Of a stretch of DNA of 64,000 bases, positions 44,451 through 55,600 are shown piece after piece (position 1 is the first letter of the stretch; every line of letters starts with the position of its first letter). The notes below the pieces were generated by a model. The model saw nothing but the letters and a program-made list of their open reading frames with translations. It did no database searches and was not told the DNA's origin. The position numbers and the translations under genes are program-made. This DNA is from Chara braunii (Eukaryota > Streptophyta > Charophyceae > Charales > Characeae). Location: contig BFEA01000020.1 of NCBI GenBank assembly GCA_003427395.1, positions 1,047,190 to 1,111,189 of the forward strand. The letters run 5' to 3'.

Positions 44451-44960
44451 TCCCTCTCTGTCTCTGTCTCTTTTCCGATTTATGAGATTCATTATGTATG
44501 TTCCTCATGCTGCAAGTGCACTTTTTGTTTTCTAGTAGTTGGCGGATGTGTGTGGCTGGATCCCGCGCAACCGCGCATACGTGATGCACCTAAAACATAA
44601 AATCTGGCGTGTTTCGCTTCAGAGTTTCTCGTCTCTCCCTGTATTATTATTATTTATTAGTTCTCATAACTTCTCCATGCAGTCTTTTTCCGAAAACGCA
44701 CTTTTTGTTCGGTAGCTGACGGTATATGCTTATATTATTACGGGGAAATTACGCGGGAGTCGCAAAAACGACTTGTACTTGCACTATGGGCCATTTACGG
44801 TGCCCGAAGTGCAATTGCAAATTGTATATTGTCCCGTAGTGCAATTATTATAACTCGTTTTCGTGACTCTACCGAAGTTACCCCTATTATTATTATTATT
44901 TCTCATAACTCTCCATGCACCTTCATTCGGTTCCGTTCTTTTCCCCTTTCTTTTGTCTGA
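44448..44960. other. No gene seen
   Basis: AT-rich sequence. The segments GCACTTTTTGTT (near 44518 and 44699) and ATTATTATTATT with TCTCATAACT and CTCCATGCA (near 44645 and 44886) each occur twice, which suggests a diverged local duplication. Confidence 0.4.
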
Positions 44961-44981
44961 ATGTGTGTGTGTGTGTGTGTG

Positions 44982-45051
<70 letters not shown>

Positions 45052-45118
45052 CCCCCCNNNNNNNNNNNNNNNNNNNNNNNNNNNNNNNNNNNNNNNNNNN
45101 NNNNNNNNNNNNNNNNNN

Positions 45119-45198
<80 letters not shown>
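44961..45198. repeat. (GT)n and (GA)n microsatellites with assembly gap
   Basis: GT then GA repeats, 61 N bases (45058-45118), then GA repeats. True length unknown. Confidence 0.95.
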
Positions 45199-45202
<4 letters not shown>

Positions 45203-45680
45203 TTTCAACAAGTGCACCTGTCAAGTTACTGGGGGAGAAGGGGGGTGATGACGAAAGCAGAATAAGGGGCGTATATTACCACTCTGCTGGTTGACACGAA
45301 CGCAGAATAAGAGGCGATTGTAACCCGTCTGCGGGTTGATGTGTGTGGAAGGAACATCTTGCCACCTGTATCTATATCTGATTCGCCCCAAAATACGGGA
45401 GATGATGGTTGCACATGGGCTCTTTCTTCCTTTTTTTCCTGTTTTTTGGGGGAAACTTTTCTGTTTGTTTTAGAATTGGGCTCGATTTTCACTATGGATT
45501 GTTTAAGAATCGTTCTCCATCAGGTCGGTGAGGAGATTGTATGTATACAATCGGGTCGCGATGAGGAGGGAGGGCGGCGAAGAGAGCATGCTTTGGACCA
45601 ATTGGGGACTTGGCCTGGAATTCCTGTTCTTCCCCCCCCCCCCCCCCACCCCCCGCTTTATTTTAAAAAGTGTAGTTCTT
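45199..45680. other. No gene seen
   Basis: Contains a C-rich run at 45634-45655 and no convincing reading frame. Confidence 0.4.
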
Positions 45681-45995
45681 TGTTTCTTACGTAAGTGACA
45701 CAATTCAGACTCATTTGAGGGCATGATATGATAAATACTTCCGTCGTTTGTTTCTTACGTAAGTGACACAATTCAGACTCATTTGAGGGCATGATATGAT
45801 AAATACTTCCGTCGTTTGTTTCTTACGTAAGTGACACAATTCAGACTCATTTGAGGGCATGATATGATAAATACTTCCGTCGTAAGTGACACAATTCAGA
45901 CTCATTTGAGGNCATGATATGATAAATACTTCCGTCATAAGTGACACAATTCAGACTCATTTGAGTTCATGATATGATAAATACTTCCGTCGGTG
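45681..45995. repeat. Tandem repeat, five copies of 68 then 55 bp
   Basis: The unit AAGTGACACAATTCAGACTC with CATGATATGATAAATACTTC starts at 45693, 45761, 45829, 45884 and 45939. The first three include a 13-bp segment with the palindrome TTACGTAA that the last two lack. The copies are almost identical. A single N lies at 45912. Confidence 0.92.
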
Positions 45996-47431
45996 GTCGT
46001 CAATGTAGTCATATCAACCAGAAACATCCAGAAGCTCCAGAAAACGGTGTAGGGAGATGAGGGGGAAACGGTGGTGGAAAAGTGCGACCAAGGGCATGCT
46101 ACTCTCACACAACTTTTTGACTTACACCGTCAGAGACCGTTAGGTACCGTTAGATACATCCAGGTAAGTTCTACATCCATGTAAGTTCCAGTATGAGAGG
46201 GACTCGCAACACTAGGACTTTTCTGGACGGCGAACGCAGCTGTGGACGAGATTGCTGTCAGACGCATTCAGCTCCGGACTGATGTCGGATACATTTGGGA
46301 AAGTGCTAGCGTGAGCTTGCCCTGTGTGCGTCTCAAGGGCCTCTGTCCACTATTCTAGACTCCCGAAGTTTCGAGAGTAACGCCTCGCTCCACTTACTCT
46401 AGACTGGAACTCGTGACAACACCCTTAGAGAGCTGTCAGAAAGCACTCTCGAAGGGTACTCTCGATTTGTATCGAGTTCACAGCCTGCAACGCTCAGGTT
46501 TTCTAGGTCCTCCTGCTATCTCAAAGGGCGCTCACGATTTGTATAGAGTTCACAGCCTGCAATGCTCAGGTTTTCTAGCGTCCTCCTTCCTAATCCCACT
46601 CCGGCCTCCTTTTTTGCGAGTGTGCCTCCTGGCCCGACCATCAGAAAGAGCTGGCGCTGTCATCTAGCGCTGTAGAAGGGCTGTCATGTAGCGCTGAGAA
46701 ATTTGCGAGTGCTTCTATTGTTCTTGAGGCCTCCTGCCCCGACCATCAGAACCACCTGGCGCTGTCATCTTTTTTTTTTTTACAAAAAACAACCCGAACG
46801 GTTGCTAGAGGTGCTGATAAAAGCAGACACCACCAGCACCTTCGGAGAGGCTCCATCTATTAGTGGGGAGTAGCGCTTGCTGGAAATCGGGTCCAGCGTC
46901 CCTGTAGAGTACAATGTAAAAAATGCATGTTTTGGGATAGTAATCTATTGACTGTCTTAGTTATGTCTTTCCAGTGGTTGTCTTGCGTTGTTGTGACTAT
47001 AACTATGTATGTGGTATTGAACTATTTACAGTTTGCAGTTTCTATTGTCCGTTGTATATACTGTGTATGTTACAGCGTTGTGCAGGTATGGTTGCTGTGA
47101 TTTGTAGGTTGTGGATTTTGAGTTGTGATCTAGCGCTATAGAAGGGCTTGTGCAGGTATGGTTGCCGTGATTTGTAGGTTGTGGATTGTGAGTTGTGAGT
47201 TGTGATCTAGCGCTGCAGAAGGGCTGTAAGGTAGCGCTGAGAAATTCGTGAGTGCTTCTATTGTTCTCGAGTCTGGAGTAAGTGGAGCAATGTTTCTTTT
47301 TCAAGAGTTTTTGACCTCTGACAGCTCTAGAAGCACTCACAGCTCTAGAGGCACTCACAATTTTTTTTGTGTCTAGTGTAGTGGAGCGAGACCCAAGGTT
47401 GAGGATAAGTTTTCTTCTTTCTCCTCTTCTT
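45996..47431. other. Nest of short inverted-repeat fragments, no gene
   Basis: Segments such as TCTAGACTCC, GGAGCGAG and GTGTAGTGGAGCGAGACCC with their complements suggest one or more decayed inverted-repeat elements related to 51752-52220. A direct duplication of about 60 bp (CACGATTTGTATAGAGTTCA and its relative) lies at 46455-46575. Confidence 0.45.
46768..46910 (-). repeat. SINE-like retroposon, copy 2
   Basis: The - strand reads toward a poly-A tail at 46768-46780. It shares CTCCATCTATTAGTGGGGAG and TGCTGGAAATCGGGTCCA with the copy at 15909-16000 but extends further at its 3' end. Confidence 0.5.
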
Positions 47432-47649
47432 TTTTAAACCACCAGTACTTGGCCCAGCTATCGGCCGCGGCGCTTCCCCGTTAACGTGCCGTGCCTTTAG
47501 GGCTTCGGGGTACCGGACCACAATGGCTGGAAGCGCCAGCCAAAAACAAAACAAAACAAAACGGTACCCCGGCGCTTTGGCAAACATCAGCGCGCAGGGG
47601 CATTCCAGGCTCGGCATCGACAGCTGGGCCAAGTACTGGTGGTTTAAAA
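47432..47649. mobile_element. MITE-like element, family A (28-bp perfect TIR)
   Basis: The left end (47432-47459, starting TTTTAAACCACCAGTACTTG) is exactly complementary to the right end (47622-47649). The 218-bp element encodes nothing. Related ends AACCACCAGTACCTTTC occur at 51332, 51528, 58429 and 61069, and in reverse at 56955 and 58734, so this is a multi-copy family. Confidence 0.85.
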
Positions 47650-47699
47650 GGGCGACGGCCTTGAGATATCATCATTGAGCTGACTGGCCCCACACAATT

Positions 47700-47790
47700 C
47701 AGAAGTATTTGGTTTTTACTTCCTTCATCTGGATTTGAACTCCGGTCTGCATCTCAACAGTTCATGGGTATGCCCTCTGAGCCAAGGGCC
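47700..47790 (-). repeat. tRNA-like SINE head, reverse strand
   Basis: On the - strand the order is TTGGCTCAGAGGGCATACC (A-box-like), CTGTTGAGATGCAG (anticodon-arm-like) and GGAGTTCAAATCC (B-box-like). It is the clearest of the three tRNA-like copies in the window, but the acceptor arm is not convincing. Confidence 0.5.
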
Positions 47791-48196
47791 TCGTTCGACA
47801 CCACTTGAACTCAAGGGTTGACGGAAAATTCTTCGTTCCACCCGTCTCTAATGACCCCGCCCTAATGTTTTCACTTTCCTGCTCTCTCAAGTGTGCATCG
47901 TTGAAACTCAAGTGCGGCTGGGGCAAAATCGCACTTGTGGTACCTGAGTTCAAGGGCCAGCGGATACCGCCAGCACTCCAAGTGGGCTTTTTTTTCGGTT
48001 TTTCTTTTTCCCCCCAGCAGGCGATCCTGGTCCAGTATTGGTCAGCAAGCCGTGGAGTTCGGTTTCAAGTGCAGCGATCCTGTTCAAGGGTTTCCTCGAG
48101 TGCACATGGAACCATAAATGGAGTAAGTGTAAATTGATCACAATTTGTCGTTTAGTGTGCAAACGTATTTTCAAGCGGTGTCGAACGAGTCTCTAA
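47787..48196. mobile_element. MITE-like element, family D, copy 1
   Basis: The left end GGCCTCGTTCGACACCACTT mirrors the right end (48170-48196, TTCAAGCGGTGTCGAACGAG). The interior shares long segments with 52631-53087, for example CAGCGGATACCGCCAGCACT. No coding capacity. Confidence 0.75.
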
Positions 48197-49063
48197 GGCT
48201 CTTGGGCGAGGAGAAGTTTTGATGGAACAAGTATGCAAAGGAAAAAGCGAGGTTTCGGTGAAAAAAGAGAGAGAAAAGTTTTGGAGAGGGAAAGAAAAGA
48301 GGGATGCCGACCAACTGGCCTGGGTCAGTTGTTAAACCCCTGAGCTGTTTAAAGTACAGACTCAAGCTTGAGCTTCCCTGGAAGCAGTTGAGTGAAATAA
48401 TTCAATTCTGAATTATGGAACGGCTGGTTAGTTTGATGATGATATCTCAAGGCCGTCAGATGTATGCCGTGGGGACCAAGAGGGGGAAAACAAAAAACAC
48501 ACTCACCACATGCACAAACGACAAAATATGGCCGTGCATCTTTCCAATGTTCTAGCGGCAGAGTCATTCTCATTTGGCAAATTTGGTGAGGTGTGGCAAA
48601 TTTGGTGAGGTGTATCCTTCCATGTTCTAGCAGCAGATTCAGGGCATACTCACACTGCGACCCCAAATCCGCACATTATGTGAATCCGATTTGCGGTTTT
48701 AGGCACGCGGGTGGTCACACTGCGTTACAATTACTAAGAGGATAGGGAATTGGTGCTTCGCTGGTCACACATACCCGGCCGTGAAATCTACCAATTATAT
48801 TCCCCCCCCCCCTTCTTTTTCCCTGCGTTCCGCACATCCGCACACCTCAACATTGGCCTGTACATGTCAAGAACTTTCGAGAATGAATTTTGGCAAATTT
48901 TCAAAGAAGATTCGAAAAAATAAAAGGGTCCCTTGCCCTGCGGCTTTCCAGGCTGCTGACAAATGGGCACTTGAATAGTACATTTGGTACTTCGGCAAGT
49001 CTGTGTGACCGACCCTCTAGCCTTTTTCTTGAGAATTTGGGATTATAGTTCCCAGCGTCTCAT
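48197..49063. other. No gene seen; SINE and inverted-repeat fragments
   Basis: 48390-48470 resembles the body of the tRNA-like SINE (GATGATATCTCAAGGCC). A GGGCATACTCACACTG-like end at 48639 belongs to family B. Short frames have no motif. Confidence 0.4.
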
Positions 49064-49603
49064 TCTCAGGGCATACTCACATGAGGAGGACCAAATGACC
49101 TTAAAATGATAAATCCCAAAATTTGAGTCAGTTTTCAGGTCACACACAACAGGCCCGCTACCCAAATGTCTCAAACGGTGACCCTTTTGTCAGCGGCCTG
49201 CGGGGCAGTGGGAGGACCCTTTTTTGAGACTCAAATGACCTTTTGAACTTTCCCCGCAATCTTACCTTATTGCAAGAAGTCGTGGACAAAGAAAACAGCC
49301 TGCCAGAAAAAGACAAAAAAGATGGACTATCTATGTTCTAGCAGTGGATTCAGTCTCATTTTGCACATTTGGAGAGTAGTGCAGCTACGTCGTTTAAAAA
49401 AAAAAGAAACTCCATCTACTCTGTTAGTCCTCACCAGTGTGACTACCAACACTTGCCCCGAGGGTGAAGTGTGAGGGCTGCGATTTCGCCATTTCTGGAC
49501 GCAGTCCGCCCGTGTGACCACACGAGGACCAAAAGTCCCAAATAGGCCTACCCAAATGCCTCAAGATTTTGAGACTTTCTGTCCTCGTGTGAGTATGCCC
49601 TCA
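49064..49603. mobile_element. MITE-like element, family B, long copy
   Basis: The left end CTCAGGGCATACTCACATGA mirrors the right end TCGTGTGAGTATGCCCTCA (49585-49603). About 540 bp, non-coding. It shares its ends with 59103-59228. Confidence 0.65.
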
Positions 49604-49621
49604 CTTTGCAAATTTGGTGAG

Positions 49622-50517
49622 TAAGGGCCTGACCCCACTTCTTATAGGCGAGGCATATTTTTTTTGGTAAAATTTGGGATCCCACCTCTTTCCGTGAGAG
49701 CAGGAGTTGGCCCTGTTTTTACAAAGAAGTGGAAACAGACCATTACGTGGCAGTGCGAGCACTATTTGAGGACCGGTAGTTCTTTCAAAAATAAAAAGAC
49801 GCCAACCCGTACCCTGCACCGTTAAAGAAGGTGCCCTTGTTTTTTTCTTCCTTCTTTTTTGTTTTCCTGATGTGCAGGCCGTTGGATCCTCGAGGCGCCA
49901 CAAGATAGGGCGTCGTTAGACACTCCTCGGGGACGCGAAATCCCCAAGGAATTGTTCGTTCCACCTATCCTCGGGCATGCAATCCGAAAAAAAAAAGTGA
50001 AAATGCTCGTAAGGAAATTCCTCAGGCATTAGGAATTTCCCCACCCATTTCTTCCTTGTGCCCAAGGGAGGGACCTCGCGAGGTCCCTTGGGCACAAGGA
50101 ATCCACGTTTCACGGAGAGGAGAGGCACACGGGTAGATAGACGTTACAGCTGAGAATCTGGATCGTGGCGGCACCCTCCCTATTGGCTGAAGGCCTGAAG
50201 CACAACTGTTTTTTTTTTTCTTCTGACATCAGTCTTAGGAAATGTCCGGACACGACGTCCCCGAGGACAGGTGGAACGAAGAGCACAAATTCCGTTACGA
50301 GCCACAAGGAAAATTCTTTGTGGCGCAAGGAACTCGTAAGGAGTGTCTAACGACGCCCATAGTGCCGCTCCGCTGGGAAAAGTCGCGCAGAAGTAGGGCA
50401 TGTGGGGTTGCGTTTTCTTGGGGTTGTGTTTTCTTTCACGTTCCGTGCGCTGCGCCTCCACCTTTCGCGACACTTTTACGTTCTTTCGAAAAAGAAAAGA
50501 AGTGGGATCAGGCCCTA
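49622..50517. mobile_element. Foldback element, about 900 bp
   Basis: The ends TAAGGGCCTGACCCCACTTC and GAAGTGGGATCAGGCCCTAA are inverted repeats. Internal segments are also mirrored: GTCGTTAGACACTCCT (about 49910) with AGGAGTGTCTAACGAC (about 50341), GTTCCACC with GGTGGAAC, and a centre GGACCTCGCGAGGTCC at 50071-50086. The whole could fold into one long hairpin. Frames inside are mirror artefacts. Confidence 0.8.
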
Positions 50518-51331
50518 AGGGTGGGAGGCCCTGAATCTTCTGCCAGAACATGGAGAGATGCACCACGATGAATATGACCGCTGTGGAAGGATGAAATGTG
50601 TAGATAGCTAAATGGTCCCTTAGTTGGATACTAGGCACGCAAGTGGCATTCGCCTGATTGTGTCCATTTTCTGTTTTTGTCATTTCTATGGGTGCCAGCT
50701 GTTCGAAAGCCAGCCACTCTCCACATGCCTCTCCACATGCGCAGATAACAAATTATATGGGAATGTATCTTTCCATGTTCCCGCAGAATATTCAGTCTCG
50801 TTATACACATTTTGTGATTAGCGAAGCGAAGCCCTGTGACACACATCAATGGACATATGAACTACTACTCAAATGTGCAAAATTACACTGAATCCTCCGC
50901 TGGAACATGGAAAGATAAATTTCCTGTATCTTTTGTCTTTTACGCATGTGGAGAGTAGCGGAGCGCCTGGCCCCTGACAAAAATGGATCTGTACCCTATT
51001 TAAAGATGGGAAAAACTGTACCCTATTTAAAGATGGGAAAACCCGCTATACCCAGTCCTGGTGCCCAACTTGCATCTGCACCCGGGAAATGGTCTCCGCA
51101 AATTATTTGCATGCCCAGGATGGAGGTGGGCCAAGGTTGGTCCCGCCAATTTGCAGTTATACCCAACTCCGGAATGCTCAAATTATGCTCATGCCCGGGC
51201 AAATTGTGTGCATACCCAATTTTGCCTGCCGGGTTCCTGGGCATAAGCATAATTTTGTGCTCCCGAACCAAGGCCCTGTGGAGCTGGGTATGTGTATAAG
51301 TTGGCTCGTGGGAAAAGAGGGGTATGACCTT
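50518..51331. other. No gene seen; inverted-repeat fragments
   Basis: Pieces resembling family F (ATGGAAAGATA and TCTTTCCATGTTC in opposite orientations at 50770 and 50906). A segment at 50990-51270 contains GCATACCC/GGGTATG-like motifs repeated in both orientations. Confidence 0.4.
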
Positions 51332-51525
51332 AAACCACCAGTACCTTTCTCAGCTATCAACGCCGAGCCGAAAACTGCCCTGCGCGCCAAAGAAAAACGA
51401 ACTGATGCGGGCCTCATTTTGGCTGGCACCACCAGCCATTTCACGCCGGTAGTCGCGGGCCTGCCCGCCTCCCGTGTTAACCGGCGGGCATTTGTTTTTC
51501 AAGCAGAGAAAGGTACTGGTGGTTT
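51332..51525. mobile_element. MITE-like element, family A, copy 2
   Basis: A 20-bp perfect TIR (AAACCACCAGTACCTTTCTC at 51332-51351, complement at 51506-51525). It is followed within 3 bp by another family A end (51528) in head-to-head arrangement, so 51512-51540 is itself a palindrome. Confidence 0.85.
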
Positions 51526-51751
51526 GAACCACCAGTACCTTTCCCCGCTTGGAAAAAAAAAATGCATCGGTTAACACGGGCGTTGGGGAATTCCTGGCAC
51601 TGCAACGGAGAACGAAATCAGTGGGACGAAGGAAAACAGGCAAATGGACAACATGACTCGGACTGCCTGGTTGACTCAGCGAGGCCTGTAAATGAATGGG
51701 AGAATTGACTTGAAAAGCGTGCATGTGTTTCCACATGCACGTGCACACTAT

Positions 51752-52220
51752 GGGGCTCGCTGCACTATAGATTCAAGCTTTTTCTTGAGTGCGGCATGGC
51801 TGCACTTACTCAAGAAATGGGCGCTCGAAAACCTGTTCTAGAGGTGTCAGAACGACTCTAGAAAAGTAATAGAGTCGTCATCGCTCCACTTACTCGATAA
51901 GTTTGGTCTAGATTTTTCATTTCCTGAGCTGTCAGAGTGGAGCACCAGCCTGCAAAGGCGTTTTTTTTTACGGAGGTCCGGAGGACCCTTGAAACGCCTC
52001 GGTTTTCCTCGAGTGGCCTTGAGTCTGGACGGACAACCCAGGCTGGTGCTGTCCTGTAGTGAAATGGCCGAACTCGGAAAGTGACGGAGCAACTCTAGTA
52101 GCTTTTCTAGAGTCTAGAGCTAGTGCGGCGATGCATAGATTTTAGGACTTCTCGTGACTCTGACAACTCTAGAATGTCTCTAGATTTCTTTCACGAGGCT
52201 AGAGTAGTGCAGCGAACCCC
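51752..52220. mobile_element. MITE-like element, family E
   Basis: The left end GGGGCTCGCTGCACTATAG mirrors the right end CTAGAGTAGTGCAGCGAACC (52199-52218). The interior is rich in TCTAGA-type segments repeated in both orientations. Non-coding. Confidence 0.7.
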
Positions 52221-52464
52221 TATACCTCAGCCAGCAAAAAAAAAGAAAACAAATGACAAATGGAAACTGCCAAAAAAGAAAGAGAACAGGTAAACGTCCA
52301 CTCATAACGTCCACTCAGATCCCGCTGCTCATGGGGGAGCGAAAAGTTCTTGACATGCTTGCTGTCAGATTCGTCCAGGTATGGCCATACTTGCACCTCA
52401 CATGTGGGCGAGTCTGACTGCAACCACGTCCAGAATAGATGGTTCAAGAGAACGCCCTGTGAGT

Positions 52465-52514
<50 letters not shown>

Positions 52515-52630
52515 CACTTTTTTTTTTTTTTTTTTTTTTTTAAACTAGGCTATATTCTTCTCTCAAATATTTCATCATCCTTCATATTCTTTCAATTCAC
52601 CTTCACTACCTACCTCTACCACTACTCGTA
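52221..52630. other. No gene seen; contains poly-T tract
   Basis: The poly-T tract at 52470-52541 is nearly uninterrupted (one CAC break at 52515). It may be the reverse complement of a retroposon poly-A tail or an assembly-sensitive homopolymer. Confidence 0.5.
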
Positions 52631-53087
52631 AGGGCCTCGTTCCACACCACTTGAGTTCAAGAGCTGAGCGGAAAATCATCGTTCCAGCACCCCCCTTAGA
52701 GAGACCCGCTTTGTTTTCACCTTTTTGCGTCCCAAGGGTGTGCCCTTGAAACTCAAGGGCGACACAGCCCAAAAACAATCGCCCTTGAATTCAAGTCACC
52801 ACCCGGAGGTACCTTGAGTTCAAGTGCCAGCGGATACCGCCAGCACTCCAAGTGGGCCTTTTTTAAAGTTTTTTTTGGTTTTTCTTTTTTTTCCAGCAGG
52901 CGATCCTGGTCCAGGATTGGTCAAGACGTGGAGTTCGATTTCAACTTTCAAGTGCAGCGATCCTGTTCAAGGGTTTCCTCAAGTGTACATGGAACCATAA
53001 ATCGATTAAGTGTAAATTAATCACAATTTCTCGTTTAGTGTGCACTTCAAACTCAAGTCTTTTCCAGTAGTGTTGAACGAGGCTCTA
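52631..53087. mobile_element. MITE-like element, family D, copy 2
   Basis: The ends AGGGCCTCGTTCCACACCAC and AGTGTTGAACGAGGCTCT are inverted repeats. The interior matches copy 1 at 47787-48196. Confidence 0.75.
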
Positions 53088-53818
53088 AGACTTATACAGG
53101 GGTCCCCTTTTATTTTTTTTCTGGCCCGTAGCCGAGGGCCTACTCACACTAGGAGCGAGATCCCACTAGCCATGTATGTGGATTAGTGCGACGGGTGGGG
53201 GACAGGTGGGTGGCAGCGTGAAATAGGGAAAATAAACGCAAAAAAAGACATTTCATGACCAAACAAATGAATGAAAAACTGCTAAAAAAGAAAAGAAAGT
53301 GCTCTTCTCACAGCTGGTGTCTGCTCCAGGCGGGGTGTCAGATGTCAAGGTATGATTCACTGGCCATGGCTGTGGCAGTCAAGACGGCTGCATGTGAGTG
53401 GGCACACGGACCATATTCATTGGCTTCCTTGAAATAGGCTGCAGTGCACGCTGTTTGGTTGTTCTGACAGTAATTCTCTTTGGCAAAGGAGGGCAAGAGT
53501 AACTCCATACACCATTTGCTCTAGGTGAGGGGATAGAACCCTCCCAAACACCTCCCAAACCACAATCAATTTTCAGCAATGAAGCCATTCGTCTTTGCCT
53601 TCGCCGTGAGTGAAACGTGTGTGATTTCACAAAGCAAAAAACTTGGTTGTGATTTCATGCACGTTTGGGACAGCCACAGGACCCCAACAACAAAAACAAA
53701 AGAAAAACCTAGTTAGTATGGTCTCCACTTTACGAATTGGTGGCAAGTTTGATTAAAATGACCCTTTGGTTTTCATATAAATGGCATGGCAAGTGGTCTG
53801 AAAATTAGGGTCTCCGTT
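53088..53818. other. No gene seen
   Basis: A family B-like end (GGGCCTACTCACACTAG) lies at 53139. There is no convincing frame. Confidence 0.4.
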
Positions 53819-53984
53819 AACCTTCTCTCCACTACTCACCAAATGTGCAAAATGAAAAAAAAAGGAAAAAAAAAAAAGGAAAAAAAGAAAAAAAAGAAAA
53901 AAAGAGAATGAATATTCTGCCGGAAGATGGAAAGATATTCCTATTGTCTTTTCTGCACGTGGTGAGTAGTGAAAGAGGGCCTAA
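53819..53984. mobile_element. MITE-like element, family F, copy 1
   Basis: CTCCACTACTCACCAAATGTG at the left mirrors CACGTGGTGAGTAGTG at the right. The interior holds an A-rich low-complexity run (53853-53905). Confidence 0.6.
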
Positions 53985-54032
53985 GTCATTTCTCACACAG
54001 CTCTGGACGCGATTGGAGTCAGATTCATTCAC

Positions 54033-54154
54033 GGGCCTCCCTCCACTACTCACCACATGCACAAAAGACCAAAAATATGGCGGCGTACCTGCCTATATTG
54101 TAGAAGAAGATTCATTCTCATTTTACACATTAGTTGAGTAGTGCAGGGATGCCC
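54033..54154. mobile_element. MITE-like element, family F, copy 2
   Basis: GGGCCTCCCTCCACTACTCA at the left mirrors TGAGTAGTGCAGGGATGCCC at the right, with a few mismatches. 122 bp, non-coding. Confidence 0.65.
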
Positions 54155-54920
54155 AATGTCTCTTCCCTTTCTTGTCTCACGTCCAGAAGCGGGCTGCTGC
54201 CGGCACTGAGGACACGGTATGTGCTTTTTTCTTCCCTTTTTTGTGGAAATGGGCTGCTGACAGCACTTACGAGACATTATGTGCTTTTTACTTCTTTTTT
54301 TTTCTTTCTTTCTTTCTTGGGATAATTTACAAAATACCCCTATAAGTTGAGATATATGATGAAAAGCTCACACCCCCAATGGTCCATGCGGAAACCAAGT
54401 ACTCGATGAAACAGATGCTTTCTCGACAAAGGCTTCTTGGCGAAGGCTCTCAAAAGGTTCCACACACACTGAGCCCGGTTCACGGGTCCGTTGGCAATGT
54501 CTGCTGACTCTGGCCGCATTCCTGAGTTGAAATTTTCAGCCATTTTTCTGTTGACTCTTCTAGGCTTCGCTGTCTATCTGTGTGTTTTCTCACAATTGTG
54601 TGTTCAGTTCCCTCACCCTTCTAATGCACCTCCACCGTATTGCCAATCGCGACGCTGGTATGAGTCCTTGGAACGGTGTGTCCAGTTTTCTTACCCTTCT
54701 TTCCTCCTAGACGAGTGATAGTCATGAACGATAGTGTAACTGCCGTTGTGTGTGGACTCATTCCTCGTTTGACGTAGGCGGTACCGGCTGAGTCGTTCGA
54801 AGTCTCTGCCGTTGCCTCAGGCTTGGCAGCTTCGCCCTGGTAAGCTTGCCCATCTCCATCTCCCCCCGCCATTCCTCCAATTCTTCTCCTTTGCCCTCTC
54901 CGACATCCTCCTGCCCGCCA
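54155..54920. other. No gene seen
   Basis: The repeated segment GGGCTGCTGNCGGCACT and TTATGTGCTTTTTNCTTC (about 54190 and 54250) indicates a short tandem duplication. No convincing frame. Confidence 0.4.
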
Positions 54921-54924
<4 letters not shown>

Positions 54925-54995
<71 letters not shown>

Positions 54996-55040
54996 CACAC
55001 ACACGCACACACGCACACACGCACACACGCACACATGCAC
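54925..55040. repeat. (CT)n then (CACACG)n microsatellite
   Basis: CT run followed by CACACG-type hexanucleotide repeats. Confidence 0.95.
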
Positions 55041-55544
55041 ACAATCAGTTTTAGGTATGTTTGTTTTTCCTCTCTTATTGTTTCTTACTTTTTGTGTCTC
55101 TAGCCGAGCACCCTCTAGCAGTGCTAAACAGTCGGTGGTTCCTCATTTGGAGTGCCAACTGCACTCTTAGGGGGGCCGCTCGGTTCGGGATGTCTGTGTT
55201 GCCTGTCGCCGCTGTCGGTGATGACGGATGGTCGTCGGAGTGTCTCCCTGGCTCAGCGGGTGGTGGGAACCAACAGTCTGCAGGGTTCAATCGTGATGTG
55301 AGTAGGTCATGTGCTGCTTTGCTCCGTGTTGGATGTGGACGTCCTCGTCTGCGCTCCGCTGTTGCCCTGCTGCCTGTCCTGCGTGCTGCAGTCGTTTTTG
55401 GCGTTGTGCAGCCTTGTTGCCTCTACTGTGTTGCCTGGTGCTTCACAGGGTTGCTGCTCGCTGCTATGTTCCGCTTGGGGACAGTCTGCCTTCAACAAAG
55501 GTCAAAGGGTTCATGACCCAAACCATCAAATACGGAGATTCCGC
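55041..55544. other. Sequence upstream of the type III hammerhead, no clear gene
   Basis: A frame at 55061-55516 (151 aa, hydrophobic and Cys-rich) is open, but overlapping frames are open too and no motif is seen. It is more likely the body of the short hammerhead-bearing element. Confidence 0.3.
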
Positions 55545-55600
55545 AGATTGTCGAGGGTTCAGCCTCCTGATGAGTCGGTGCAACTCCGACGAAACAATCT
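55545..55600 (+). ncRNA. Type III hammerhead ribozyme, complete
   Basis: Stem III: AGAUUGU (55545-55551) pairs with ACAAUCU (55594-55600), 7 bp. The cleavage triplet is GUC, ending at 55552. Stem I is GAGG (55553-55556) with CCUC (55563-55566) and loop GUUCAG. The core CUGAUGA is at 55567-55573. Stem II is GUCGG (55574-55578) with CCGAC (55586-55590) and loop UGCAACU, followed by GAAA (55591-55594). Every conserved core position is present. Type III hammerheads of this size occur in viroid-like RNAs and in plant retrozymes. Its stem II and core match the partial copy at 1-37. Confidence 0.92.

Noticed and set aside
50180-50683. 167-aa - strand frame
   Set aside because: Most of it lies in the right arm of the foldback element and has no recognisable domain.
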